Part shown: positions 9,105 through 17,198 of the stretch, piece by piece
Layout of the letters: each line of letters starts with the position of its first letter
How positions within the stretch are numbered: the stretch's first letter is position 1
Assembly: GCA_963921355.3 (NCBI GenBank)
Contig: OZ001190.1
Coordinates: 1,860,001-1,924,000, forward strand
DNA: 64,000 nucleotides
From: CAWUEZ02 sp963921355
Lineage (GTDB): Bacteria > Pseudomonadota > Alphaproteobacteria > Thalassobaculales > Thalassobaculaceae
Direction: 5' to 3'
The notes under the pieces: generated by a model
Database searches by the model: none
What the model was told of the DNA's origin: nothing
What the model saw: the letters and a program-made list of their open reading frames with translations, nothing else
Translations under genes and position numbers: made by a program

Positions 9105-10436
9105 ATGAGCTCCGACGGGAACGTATACGGCTTCGACACCCTGAGCCTGCATGCCGGCCAGCAGCCTGACCCGGCGACCGGTGCCCGGGCGGTGCCGATC
9201 TACCAGACGACATCCTATGTCTTTCGCGATGTCGAGCACGCGGCCTCGCTGTTCAACCTGGAACGCGCGGGCCACATCTATTCGCGGATTTCCAACCCCA
9301 CCGTGGCGGTGCTGGAGGAGCGGGTCGCGGCGCTCGAAGGCGGCGTCGGGGCGGTGGCGACCGCCAGCGGGCATGCCGCCCTGGTGCTCGCCATCACGAC
9401 CCTGATGGGCCAGGGGGGCCATATCGTCTCGTCCTCGGCGCTGTACGGCGGCAGTCACAATCTCTTCAGCCATACGCTGCCCCGCTTCGGCATCGAAACC
9501 ACCAAGGTGCACCCGCGCGACCTGGACGGCTTTCGCAAGGCGATTCGCCCCGAGACCCGATTGCTGTTCGGCGAGACCATCGGCAACCCCGGGCTCGAGG
9601 TCATGGACATCCCGGCGATGGCGGCGATCGCCCACGAGGCGGGCATCCCGTTGCTGGTCGACAGTACCTTCGCCACGCCGCATCTGTGCCGGCCGATCGA
9701 TCATGGCGCGGATATCGTCATGCATTCGGCAACCAAATGGCTGGGCGGGCATGGTGTCGCGCTGGGCGGAGTCCTGGTCGACGGCGGCACCTTCGATTGG
9801 GCCGGGTCGGACAAGTTCCCGACCCTGACCGAGCCCTATGCCGGCTATCACGGCCTGACCTTCGCCGAAGAGTACGGACCGCAGGCGCTGCTGATGCGGG
9901 CGCGCGCCGAGGGTCTGCGCGACTTCGGCGCGTCCATGAGCCCGGCCAACGCGTTCCACATCCTGCAGGGCATCGAGACCCTTCCCCTGCGGATGGACCG
10001 GCATGTTGCCAACACCCGGGCGGTGGTCGACTTCCTGGCCTCGGCGGACGAGGTTGCCTGGGTCAGTCACCCGGACCTCGACAGCCACACCGACCATGCG
10101 ATCGCCCGCAGGCTGCTGCCCAAGGGCTCGGGCTCCATGATCGCCTTCGGGATCAAGGGCGGCCGCGAGGCCGGCCGGGTGTTCATCGAACGCCTGCGTC
10201 TCTGGTCGCATCTCGCCAATGTCGGCGACGCCAAATCCCTGGTTCTGCATCCCGCGAGGACGACCCACCAGCAGCTCGACGCCGAGACCATGAAGGCGGC
10301 CGGGCTGACCGAGGATTTGGTCCGGTTGTCCGTCGGCCTCGAGGATCCGGGCGATCTGGTCCAGGATCTGCGCCAGGCGCTGCGCGCGGCCGCGCGGGCG
10401 ACCACCGTCAAGCTTGCCGGAGCGGCCGGCGGATGA
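9105..10436 (+). CDS. metY: O-acetylhomoserine sulfhydrylase (aminocarboxypropyltransferase)
   Basis: PLP enzyme of the Cys/Met metabolism family, 443 residues, which makes homocysteine from O-acetyl- or O-succinylhomoserine and sulfide. The start FDTLSLHAGQQPDPATGAR and PIYQTTSYVF are family signatures; the PLP lysine is in SATKWLGGHG, and the C-terminal HPARTTHQQL plus RLSVGLEDPGDL complete the fold. ATG 9105 follows a strong AAGGAGGGG site. The stop overlaps the ATG of the hydrolase gene (ATGA), so genes 9105-11691 form one operon. The exact acyl donor is not certain. Confidence 0.93.
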   Translation: MSSDGNVYGFDTLSLHAGQQPDPATGARAVPIYQTTSYVFRDVEHAASLFNLERAGHIYSRISNPTVAVLEERVAALEGGVGAVATASGHAALVLAITTLMGQGGHIVSSSALYGGSHNLFSHTLPRFGIETTKVHPRDLDGFRKAIRPETRLLFGETIGNPGLEVMDIPAMAAIAHEAGIPLLVDSTFATPHLCRPIDHGADIVMHSATKWLGGHGVALGGVLVDGGTFDWAGSDKFPTLTEPYAGYHGLTFAEEYGPQALLMRARAEGLRDFGASMSPANAFHILQGIETLPLRMDRHVANTRAVVDFLASADEVAWVSHPDLDSHTDHAIARRLLPKGSGSMIAFGIKGGREAGRVFIERLRLWSHLANVGDAKSLVLHPARTTHQQLDAETMKAAGLTEDLVRLSVGLEDPGDLVQDLRQALRAAARATTVKLAGAAGG

Positions 10437-11245
10437 AGGTCGAGGTCGATGGCGGAAGTGCGTTCGCGGCAACCGGCGGCCGGCCGTTCGACCCGGCCCG
10501 TCCTGCCCTCGTCTTCGTGCACGGGGCCGGCATGGACCACACCGTGTGGACCTTGCAGACCCGCTATTTCGCCCACCACGGCTGGTCGGTTCTGGCGGTC
10601 GACCTGCCGGGCCACGGGACCAGCGCCGGGCCGGCGCTCGAAAGCGTCGAGGAGATGGGGGCATGGGTCCGGCGGGCGGTGACGGCAACCGGCGCCGAGC
10701 GAGCGGCCTATGTCGGCCATTCCCTGGGGGCCCTTGTTGCCCTCGAGGCCGCGGCGGCTGACGACAAGGCGGTCGCGCTGATCATGCTGGGGGCCGCGGC
10801 AACCATGCCGGTCAATCCGGCGCTGCAGTCAGCCGCTGAATCAGGCGATCACGGGGCCGTCGAATCGATGATCGGATGGGGGGTCGGACGCCCGTCCCAG
10901 ATCGGCGGCAACCGGGCCCCGGGATCCTGGGTGGCAGGGGCCGGGTTACGAGTCCTTGAGCGCGGCCTGAGCGGACCGCTGGCGGTCGATCTGAAGGCGT
11001 CCAACGACTATGCGCGGGCGGCGGAGACTGCCTCGGAGGTCCGGTGCCCGGTGTTGGTTGTTGCCGGAGACGATGACCGCATGGCCCCGGTCCAGGGCGC
11101 GCGGGCGCTGGTTGACCTGTTCGCCGATGCCCGCCTCAGCCTGCTGGACTCAACCGGCCATATGATGTCGATCGAGCGCCCCGACGAGACCCTCGACACC
11201 TTGCGGGACTTCCTCAAGTCGCAGGCGGCAGGGCAGGCGGCATGA
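10433..11245 (+). CDS. Alpha/beta-fold hydrolase
   Basis: 270-residue alpha/beta hydrolase. The oxyanion region is FVHGAGMDHTVW, the nucleophile elbow GHSLGA carries the catalytic Ser, the acid is in VVAGDDDRMAP and the His in DSTGHMMSIERP. It overlaps metY by four bases at its start and the thioesterase gene by four bases at its end, so it is translationally coupled with both. The substrate is not evident; an ester or thioester hydrolysis role beside a thioesterase is plausible but is inference. Confidence 0.85.
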   Translation: MKVEVDGGSAFAATGGRPFDPARPALVFVHGAGMDHTVWTLQTRYFAHHGWSVLAVDLPGHGTSAGPALESVEEMGAWVRRAVTATGAERAAYVGHSLGALVALEAAAADDKAVALIMLGAAATMPVNPALQSAAESGDHGAVESMIGWGVGRPSQIGGNRAPGSWVAGAGLRVLERGLSGPLAVDLKASNDYARAAETASEVRCPVLVVAGDDDRMAPVQGARALVDLFADARLSLLDSTGHMMSIERPDETLDTLRDFLKSQAAGQAA

Positions 11246-11691
11246 CGGGCAATGCGGAGGGGCCGGAGGATCCGACGCGGGCCGATTTCCGCCATTTTCT
11301 CGAGATCCCGACCCGCTGGATGGACAACGACGTCTACGGCCACGTCAACAACGTCGAGTACTACTCGTTCTTCGACACCGTCGTGAACCACTACATGATG
11401 GCCGAAGGGGGACTCGACTACCTGGACGGGTCCGTCGTCGGCTACGTGGTCGAAACCAAGTGTTCCTATCGCCGCCCGATCGCTTTCCCGGACATCGTCG
11501 AGGCGGGCGTTCGGGTCCGGCGAATCGGCTCGTCGTCCGTGACCTACGAGGTGGGCCTGTTTCGCAAGGGCCAGGAAGAGGTCTGCGCTTTCGGCTATTT
11601 CGTCCACGTCTATGTCGACCGGGTGACCAATCGGCCGACGGCGATCCCGGCCCAGGCGCGCCGGGCGATGGAAGCGATCGCCGCGGACTGA
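11242..11691 (+). CDS. Hotdog-fold acyl-CoA thioesterase
   Basis: 149-residue hotdog-fold protein of the 4-hydroxybenzoyl-CoA thioesterase/FadM type, expected to hydrolyse acyl-CoA. The catalytic region RWMDNDVYGHVNNVEYYSFF has the Asp/Asn-x-x-GH-x-N-N pattern of the family, followed by the long helix. It is the last gene of the metY operon (ATGA overlap with the hydrolase). Substrate unknown. Confidence 0.87.
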   Translation: MTGNAEGPEDPTRADFRHFLEIPTRWMDNDVYGHVNNVEYYSFFDTVVNHYMMAEGGLDYLDGSVVGYVVETKCSYRRPIAFPDIVEAGVRVRRIGSSSVTYEVGLFRKGQEEVCAFGYFVHVYVDRVTNRPTAIPAQARRAMEAIAAD

Positions 11692-11722
11692 GGGCGCCTG
11701 AGGCTTCGGTCTCCAACGAAGA

Positions 11723-11748
11723 GGGCCGGCTCCAGGCGGAACCGGCCC
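11723..11748. terminator. Hairpin between convergent genes
   Basis: A 7-bp perfect GC stem (11723-11729 with 11742-11748) lies between the converging thioesterase and hsp20 genes. There is no clear T tract on either side, so an intrinsic terminator is likely but weak. Confidence 0.4.
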
Positions 11749-11772
11749 GTGCGAAGTCACTCAGTGAGTGGT

Positions 11773-12240
11773 TCAGGCGGCCGCGGTGCCTTCGAGGCGC
11801 TTGGCTGCACCGGCGATTTCGACCTTGCGGGGCTTCTTCTCCTCGGGAACCTCGCGCACGAGGTCGACATGGAGGAGCCCGTTCTCGACCGCCGCCCCGA
11901 CGACCTTGATCGTCTCGGCGAGCTGGAACCGGCGATCGAACGCGCGGGTCGCGATGCCGCGATGCAGGAAGTTGCGCTTGGCCTCTTCCTCGCGGGCCTC
12001 GGTCCGCCCGGAGATGGTCAGGGTCGTGTCCTCGACGGTGATGTCGAGATCGCCCTCGCCGAACCCGGCGACCGCCATGGTGATCCGGTAGTCGTCTTCA
12101 CCCAGCTTTTCGATGTTGTAGGGGGGATAAGCCGGAGCGCTGGCGCCATCCGCCGAGCGCATCACGTCGTCCATGAGACGCGCCATCCGGTCGAAACCGA
12201 CCGTAGACCGGAACACCGGAGAGAAATCAATCGTACGCAT
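11773..12240 (-). CDS. ibpA: Small heat-shock protein, Hsp20/IbpA family
   Basis: 155-residue ATP-independent holdase chaperone. The alpha-crystallin domain runs from about residue 40 (YPPYNIEKLGEDDYRITMAV) to about 135, with the ISGRTEAREEE strand, LHRGIATRAFDRRFQL and the GLLHVDLVREVPE segment that carries the dimer strand. KPRKVEIA near the C-terminus is the IxI-like anchor. The 5' leader has a ROSE-type thermosensor signature (see separate entry), so heat-controlled translation is likely. Confidence 0.93.
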   Translation of the reverse strand: MRTIDFSPVFRSTVGFDRMARLMDDVMRSADGASAPAYPPYNIEKLGEDDYRITMAVAGFGEGDLDITVEDTTLTISGRTEAREEEAKRNFLHRGIATRAFDRRFQLAETIKVVGAAVENGLLHVDLVREVPEEKKPRKVEIAGAAKRLEGTAAA

Positions 12241-12330
12241 GCCACATCCTCCTAAGAAGCGATATGTCGTGTCTGTGGCCCGCCATTTCGGCCGGACCTG
12301 GTACCCGGGTCCCGCTCATCGGCAACCCGG
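12241..12330 (-). promoter_or_regulatory. ROSE-like RNA thermometer in the hsp20 leader
   Basis: On the minus strand the ribosome site AGGAGG (12248-12253) is preceded by TCGCT (12258-12262) with four bases between. This is the U(U/C)GCU...AGGA arrangement that defines the 3' hairpin of ROSE elements, in which the pairing masks the Shine-Dalgarno at low temperature. Upstream GC-rich inverted segments (12283-12322) could form the further stems of such a leader. The downstream gene is an Hsp20, the usual ROSE client. The fold was judged by eye. Confidence 0.55.
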
Positions 12331-12416
12331 TAGCCAAGACATGGGAATCCGATTTTTTGCATTCAAGTGATTTAGACGGGTTGGCGAATCCCCTCCGAGC
12401 CTCCATACTTGTTTTG

Positions 12417-12869
12417 ATGGCGGAACAAATTAACCATTTTGATGGGCAGGCCACCATTCCCTTTCTGGATGGTCCCTATCGCGAAGTTCTCGACCTTTTG
12501 GAGCAGGCGCGGCGCCATGCCGTTCTGCGCACCTTGCCACACCGTCGACCGTCGAACGCCAACGGATCGGACGGGATCAGGCGGGCCAAGCTCAGCTGCG
12601 AGGCGCTGCGGATCACGAGCCGGCTGTCCCAGTGCCTGGCGTGGCTGATGGTGCAGAAAGCGATCAATGCGGGTGAGCTGCCCCCGGAAGCGGCCCTGGA
12701 TCCCGACAAGCGGCTAGACGGCAAGGAAGTCTGCGAAGTGCCCGGCGCCGAAGATGATCCAGAAGTGCCGCCGGAGCTGCGGAACCTGCTGGTCCGCAGC
12801 CGCCACCTCTACGAACGGGTGGCGCGCCTCGACAACCGGCTGGCGGAGCAGGCTCGAGTGGTCAACTGA
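12417..12869 (+). CDS. rcdA: DUF1465 family protein, RcdA-like
   Basis: 150-residue mostly helical protein. DUF1465 is the family of Caulobacter RcdA, an adaptor that helps ClpXP degrade CtrA during the cell cycle. The central helices (SCEALRITSRLSQCLAWLMV, then QKAINAGELPPEAA) match the family pattern of TxRLmQxxsWLLxQrAvneGE. ATG 12417 was preferred to a longer in-frame reading because family similarity begins there. Together with trcR at 8 kb it places cell-cycle genes in this region. Functional equivalence to RcdA is inferred from the family only. Confidence 0.75.
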   Translation: MAEQINHFDGQATIPFLDGPYREVLDLLEQARRHAVLRTLPHRRPSNANGSDGIRRAKLSCEALRITSRLSQCLAWLMVQKAINAGELPPEAALDPDKRLDGKEVCEVPGAEDDPEVPPELRNLLVRSRHLYERVARLDNRLAEQARVVN

Positions 12870-12925
12870 GCCGGCCCAAGGTGCCCAAGGCGCGACCCGG
12901 AGACCGCGGCGGCAGGTCCTCAAAC

Positions 12926-12953
12926 GCAAAAACGGCGGCCCGAGGCCGCCGTT
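12926..12953 (-). terminator. Intrinsic terminator of rpmE
   Basis: A perfect 10-bp stem (12931-12940 with 12944-12953) with a three-base loop is followed, on the minus strand, by five T residues. It lies just past the rpmE stop and fits a classical rho-independent terminator. It also lies after the convergent DUF1465 gene. Confidence 0.8.
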
Positions 12954-12979
12954 CGCGTATCTGATCCTGGATCAGGCTC

Positions 12980-13198
12980 TCAGATGCCGAGACCACCGAA
13001 ACGCTTGTTGAAGCGCGCGACCTGACCACCGCTGTCGACGATGCGGTGCTGACCGGTCCAGGCCGGGTGCGACTTGGAGTCGATCTCGAGCTTCAGAACC
13101 GCGCCCGGCTCGCCATAGGTCGAGCGGGTCGTGTACTCGGTGCCGTCGGTCATCACGACCTTGATCTCGTGGTAGTCGGGATGGATATCGGCCTTCAT
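12980..13198 (-). CDS. rpmE: 50S ribosomal protein L31
   Basis: 72-residue ribosomal protein L31. The start MKADIHPDYHEIKVVMTDG and the C-terminal GQVARFNKRFGGL are diagnostic. It lacks the CxxC zinc motif, so it is a zinc-independent form as usual in Alphaproteobacteria. ATG 13198 was preferred over an upstream start that would add 15 non-homologous residues. A clear terminator follows. Confidence 0.95.
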   Translation of the reverse strand: MKADIHPDYHEIKVVMTDGTEYTTRSTYGEPGAVLKLEIDSKSHPAWTGQHRIVDSGGQVARFNKRFGGLGI

Positions 13199-13350
13199 CG
13201 GGTCACTCCCGTTGGATCGCAGCCCGGCGCGGCCGGGAACCAAGTTCGAAAATCAGAGGCGGGTAGATACCCGAAGCGCCAGCCGAACGCAAGAGAGTCG
13301 AACGCAAAAGACAAGCGGGCGGAACGGGCGTTCGATCGGGTGCGCGACAA

Positions 13351-14952
13351 TCACCGCTGGGTCAGCTTGAGTTCGATCCGGCGGTTGCGGTCGAGATCCG
13401 CCGGGTCGATCGGTTGGAACTCGCCGAAACCCGTCGCCGAGAGCCGCTCCGGCGGAATGCCCCGCGCGATCAGGAACTCGACGACGGAGATCGCCCGCGC
13501 CGCCGACAGCTGCCAGTTGTTGGCGAACTGCTCGTTGAAGATCGGAATGGTGTCGGTATGCCCTTCGATCTGGAGGATCCAGTTGATGTCTTCCGGAATC
13601 CGGGTCGAGATATCGGTCAGAGCGGTCGCCAGCTGCGCCAGGGTCAGTTCACCCGCCGTCCCGATGTCGGCGGAGCCGGAGCCGAACAGGACCTCCGACT
13701 GGAAGACGAAGCGGTCGCCGACGATACGGATGTCCTGGCGCCCGGCGAGAACGTCGCGCAGCCGACCGAAGAACTCGCTGCGGAAGCGGGCCAGTTCCTG
13801 AACCTTGGTGGCAAGTGCCGCGTTCAGGCGCCGCCCCAGATCGACGATCCGGGCCTTCTGTTCTTCGTTTTCGCGCTCGGAGATCTCGAGGGCGACCTCG
13901 ATCCGCGCCAGTTGCTGCCGCAAGGCCAGAATCTGGGCGTTCAGAAGCTCGATCTGTTGCTGGGCCTCGCTGGAGACGGTGCGCTCGCTCTCCAACGCCC
14001 CTTCGGTGGTCTTCAGTTCCGACAGCAGCTCTTCCAGCCGGATGTCGCGCTGCTCGAGCTCGGTCTGGGCGAGCAGCGTGCGTTCGCGTTCATCGGCCAG
14101 CCGGGCTTCCAGTTTCCGGCTGGTGTCGCGTTCGGCGGCGAGACTGGCGACCAGTTCGCTCACCCGGGTCTCGGTGTCTTTCAGGTCTTCGCGCAGTTCG
14201 GCGCGTTCCTCGAGCAGGGCGGTGCGCTCTTCGGACAGGGCGTCGCGTTCCTCGATCAGCGCGGCCCGGGCGGCGACCAGGGTTGCCACCTCGGCCTCCA
14301 ACTCCGAGCGGACCGTGCGCAGGGCATCGATGTCGCGGCGCAATCGCTTAAGGTCGCGCAGCTGGAGTTCGATGGTCTCCCGGTTGGCCTCGATCACCGT
14401 CAGCGCGTTGTCCAGATCGGCGCTGAGCGCGTCGCGTTCGGCGGTCGCGATCCGCATGGTTTCCTCGACCTCAGAGAGCTTTCCGAGCAGAGCATCGCGC
14501 TCCTGCAGAACTTCGAGCAGGCGGGCATCTACGCCGCGCCGCGCGGTTTCCAGATCCTCGATCCGGCCCTGGAGAACGGCCCGTTCCCGCACCAGGTCGG
14601 CCAGCCGCGACTCCAGCACCGCCTGGGCGTCGGTCAACCGGTCGACCTGGGCGGTCAGCCGGTCCCGTGTCGACAGCGAGGTCTGGAGCTCGGCGGAGAG
14701 CTGCGCGACCGTCACGCGCAGCTCCGCGTTGGCTTCCCGTTCCAGGGAGAGCAGATCGGTCAGTTCGCTCACCTGCTGCGCGAGCCGCGCGAGGGTCTCG
14801 TCCTTACCGGAGAGGATCTGGGTCAGATAGAACTGGGCGACGATGAAGATCATCAGCACGAAGATGATGACCATCAGCAGCGACGCGAGCGCGTCGACGA
14901 AGCCGGGCCAGGTGTTGGTGTCGCGGTTGCGGCGGCGGACGAGGGCTGACAT
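13351..14952 (-). CDS. MotB/ZorB-like inner-membrane protein with long coiled coil and OmpA-type domain
   Basis: 533 residues in three parts. One N-terminal membrane helix (about 18-45) begins with PGFVDALASLLMVIIF; Asp20 sits where MotB, TolR and ZorB carry the proton-accepting Asp. Residues ~50-385 form a long, heptad-rich, Glu/Arg/Leu-rich coiled coil. The last ~130 residues are an OmpA/MotB peptidoglycan-binding domain (IEGHTDTIPI, NWQLSAARAISVVEFL, ATGFGEFQPID). The gene starts nine bases after the MotA-like gene ends, so they form a stator pair. No flagellar genes are nearby. What the motor drives is unknown. Confidence 0.8.
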   Translation of the reverse strand: MSALVRRRNRDTNTWPGFVDALASLLMVIIFVLMIFIVAQFYLTQILSGKDETLARLAQQVSELTDLLSLEREANAELRVTVAQLSAELQTSLSTRDRLTAQVDRLTDAQAVLESRLADLVRERAVLQGRIEDLETARRGVDARLLEVLQERDALLGKLSEVEETMRIATAERDALSADLDNALTVIEANRETIELQLRDLKRLRRDIDALRTVRSELEAEVATLVAARAALIEERDALSEERTALLEERAELREDLKDTETRVSELVASLAAERDTSRKLEARLADERERTLLAQTELEQRDIRLEELLSELKTTEGALESERTVSSEAQQQIELLNAQILALRQQLARIEVALEISERENEEQKARIVDLGRRLNAALATKVQELARFRSEFFGRLRDVLAGRQDIRIVGDRFVFQSEVLFGSGSADIGTAGELTLAQLATALTDISTRIPEDINWILQIEGHTDTIPIFNEQFANNWQLSAARAISVVEFLIARGIPPERLSATGFGEFQPIDPADLDRNRRIELKLTQR

Positions 14953-14961
14953 GCCGGCGCC

Positions 14962-16101
14962 CTAGCGCTCGTCCTCGGCCAGTGCCGCGATGGTCCGGGC
15001 CACCAGGCGGATTTCGCCGCGCAGCTCTTCGATCATCTGAGCCCGGCCGGTGCCGGCATCCTCCAGCAATCGCGCCATATAGGCTTCGATGTTGCGCAGA
15101 TGGCTGCGGACGATCTCGTCGCGACCGCCACCACTGGCGTCGGCGATGCGGTTCAGGGCGGGCCGGATTTCGTCCTGAACGCTGGCCAGCCGGCGCAGCA
15201 GATCCCGGTCGCTTTCCAGCCGGTCCGACAGGTCGCCAAGCCGCTCAACCAGGGCCACCATCGCAGCATTGGCACTGCGTCTGTCGTCCTCGCCACGGGC
15301 CATGATGCGCTGGAGTTTGTCCAGGGATTCGGCCGTCTGCTCCATCAGCGCCTGTTGGAAGGCGGTCGCCGAATGCTCACCCTCGCCGATCAGGGATCCG
15401 CCGGAAAGTCGGGTGAAACTCGACAGCCACTCTTCAAGTTCGTTGTAGAACCGGTTCTGTGCCTTACCCAGTTGCAGGTCGAGAAAACCGAGAATCAGCG
15501 ACCCCGCCAACCCGAACAGCGAAGACGCGAAGGCCGTCCCCATGCCCTGCAGCGGCGACTGAAGACCCGACTTCAACTCCCCGAACACGGTGCCGAGGTC
15601 GCCGCTCTCGATGGTCAGGCCGTTGATGACGTCGCTCACCGCCCCAACCGTCCGCAGCAGACCCCAGAACGTGCCGAGCAGGCCCAGAAAGATCAGCAGC
15701 CCGATCAGGTAGCGCGAGATGTCACGGGATTCCTCGAGACGGATGCTGATGCTGTCGAGCAGCGACCGCAGGGACATTGCCGACAGGCTGCCTTGCCGGC
15801 CGCTCGACTGACGTTCTCCGAGCAGGGTGGCAACCGGCGCCAGCAGGCTGGGCGCACGCTGCACGGACATTCCCGGGCTCTGGGAGCGCAGCGATTCGAT
15901 CCAGGCGGCTTCGGGGGCCAGCAGGAAAACCTGCTGGAAGACAAAAGCGATGCCTATCAGCGCAGCCGCCAGGATGACCCCGTTCAGCGCCGGGTTGGCT
16001 ATGAAGGCATCGATCAGCGGCGCATGCAGCAGGCCGGCGACGATGAGAACCGCCACCAAAAAGAGGATCATCCTGACCAGATAGCGCCGCGGATCGGTCA
16101 C
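14962..16101 (-). CDS. MotA/TolQ/ExbB-like proton channel protein with cytoplasmic tail
   Basis: 379-residue membrane protein with two N-terminal helices (about 8-30 and 38-60) and two later ones (about 130-152 with GLLGTFWGLLRTV, and about 195-220), the layout of MotA/TolQ/ExbB subunits. After the last helix a ~150-residue charged, coiled-coil-like tail (e.g. ALVERLGDLSDRLESDRD) is expected in the cytoplasm, which resembles ZorA-type rather than TolQ-type proteins. It is co-transcribed with the MotB-like gene downstream. A second stator system (TolQR) is encoded at 32.5 kb, so this one is not Tol. Confidence 0.78.
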   Translation of the reverse strand: MTDPRRYLVRMILFLVAVLIVAGLLHAPLIDAFIANPALNGVILAAALIGIAFVFQQVFLLAPEAAWIESLRSQSPGMSVQRAPSLLAPVATLLGERQSSGRQGSLSAMSLRSLLDSISIRLEESRDISRYLIGLLIFLGLLGTFWGLLRTVGAVSDVINGLTIESGDLGTVFGELKSGLQSPLQGMGTAFASSLFGLAGSLILGFLDLQLGKAQNRFYNELEEWLSSFTRLSGGSLIGEGEHSATAFQQALMEQTAESLDKLQRIMARGEDDRRSANAAMVALVERLGDLSDRLESDRDLLRRLASVQDEIRPALNRIADASGGGRDEIVRSHLRNIEAYMARLLEDAGTGRAQMIEELRGEIRLVARTIAALAEDER

Positions 16102-16164
16102 TGCTGCCCTTTCTTGGCCTGTGCGGACGTGTCCCGACGGCGGGAGGGCCGACGGGCGTTGGGG

Positions 16165-17097
16165 TTATCGCTGGATGACAACCACGTCGACGCGGTCCGG
16201 CGGACCGCCATCGGCACGATTCCCAAGGGCCCGGACGTCCATGCGTGTGCTTGCGACCTCACGGTCGATTAGGTAGGCGCGGACCGCCAATGCGCGCGAC
16301 AGCGACAGTCGACGGGCCTTGTTCGCACCGTCCTGGTCGCCATCGGCGTAGGCCAGCAACTGGATGCGAACGGAATCGTCCTGCTTCAAGCGGTCGACGA
16401 TACCGTCCAGGTCTCCCGTTGCCGCATCGGGCAGCTGCGACTGACCGCTCGGAAACGCGATCCGGACAAGGTCACCCGCAGCACCTTGATCGGCCGGCGC
16501 GGGCGCGGGTGCGGGCGGCGGCGCGGCCGGCGCACTGGCAACCTGGCGCGGCGGTTCCGGTGCCGGTTTGGGGGCCGGTTGAGGCGATGCGGGGGCCGGG
16601 GCCTTGGCGGTCTCAGTCTGATCGACGCTCGGCGGCGGCGGTGGTGGGGCCGGCACGCTGGACGCCGGCGGGATTGCCGGTGGCGGCGGCGGTGCCGGGG
16701 CGGCGGCCGGCGCGCGGGCCGCCGGGGCGGCCGCGGGCGGCTGCACAACGGCAACGACCGGCCGGCGCGCGGTCTGCGGCTGTTGGATCAGCGCCTGGAC
16801 TTCCGGCGGTGGGGCTGCATAGCGCGGCGCATCCGGACGCCGCAGAAAAGCCGGCGCCGGCGCGGCGCCGCCCGTGGCGGCAACCGGCGCCCCGCCCGCA
16901 AAGCCACCGCGGAGCATGTCTGCGACGTTCGGCGGGCCGCCAAATCCATCGAGAACGCTGAGGTCGACGATCACATTCGGATCGCTATCAACATAGGAAC
17001 TGATGGCCTGGGCGCGGGCATCGAGGGGTCCGCTCGCAGCGGCGACGGCGGCGGCGATCAGCGTCAGAGCATAGTGCGCACGAAATCCCCGCATCAT
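16165..17097 (-). CDS. Pro/Ala-rich OmpA-like periplasmic protein
   Basis: 310 residues. A signal peptide with likely cleavage after ARA (near residue 29) is followed by a short conserved-looking region (VIVDLSVLDGFGG), a long Pro/Ala linker (residues ~95-205), and a C-terminal OmpA-like domain (VRIAFPSGQSQLPD, VRIQLLAYADGDQDGANKA, RALAVRAYLID). The gene lies 63 bases upstream of the MotA-like gene on the same strand, so it is probably the third member of that locus. The Pro-rich spacer suggests it spans the periplasm or the wall. Confidence 0.75.
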   Translation of the reverse strand: MMRGFRAHYALTLIAAAVAAASGPLDARAQAISSYVDSDPNVIVDLSVLDGFGGPPNVADMLRGGFAGGAPVAATGGAAPAPAFLRRPDAPRYAAPPPEVQALIQQPQTARRPVVAVVQPPAAAPAARAPAAAPAPPPPPAIPPASSVPAPPPPPPSVDQTETAKAPAPASPQPAPKPAPEPPRQVASAPAAPPPAPAPAPADQGAAGDLVRIAFPSGQSQLPDAATGDLDGIVDRLKQDDSVRIQLLAYADGDQDGANKARRLSLSRALAVRAYLIDREVASTRMDVRALGNRADGGPPDRVDVVVIQR

Positions 17098-17198
17098 TCC
17101 TCCCGAACCAGCGTGTTACAGCGGTTATACCAAAGGAGGTGACGGGCACAACAGCGTGGCGCCGCCCCGGCGGACGGACAACCTTGAAATGCAGCGGG

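Noticed and set aside
8892..10688. 598-codon open frame antisense to metY
   Set aside because: Mirror frame of a well-supported PLP enzyme; composition biased, no motifs.
12429..12436. TTAACCAT resembling a CtrA half site at the RcdA-like gene
   Set aside because: It lies within the first codons of the gene and encodes ordinary residues; without a second half site or promoter elements it is likely chance.
13351..17097. Zorya defence system (ZorA/ZorB-like pair)
   Set aside because: The two motor proteins are similar in layout, but no ZorC, ZorD or ZorE gene is adjacent; neighbours are rpmE and suhB. The locus looks like a resident envelope motor.
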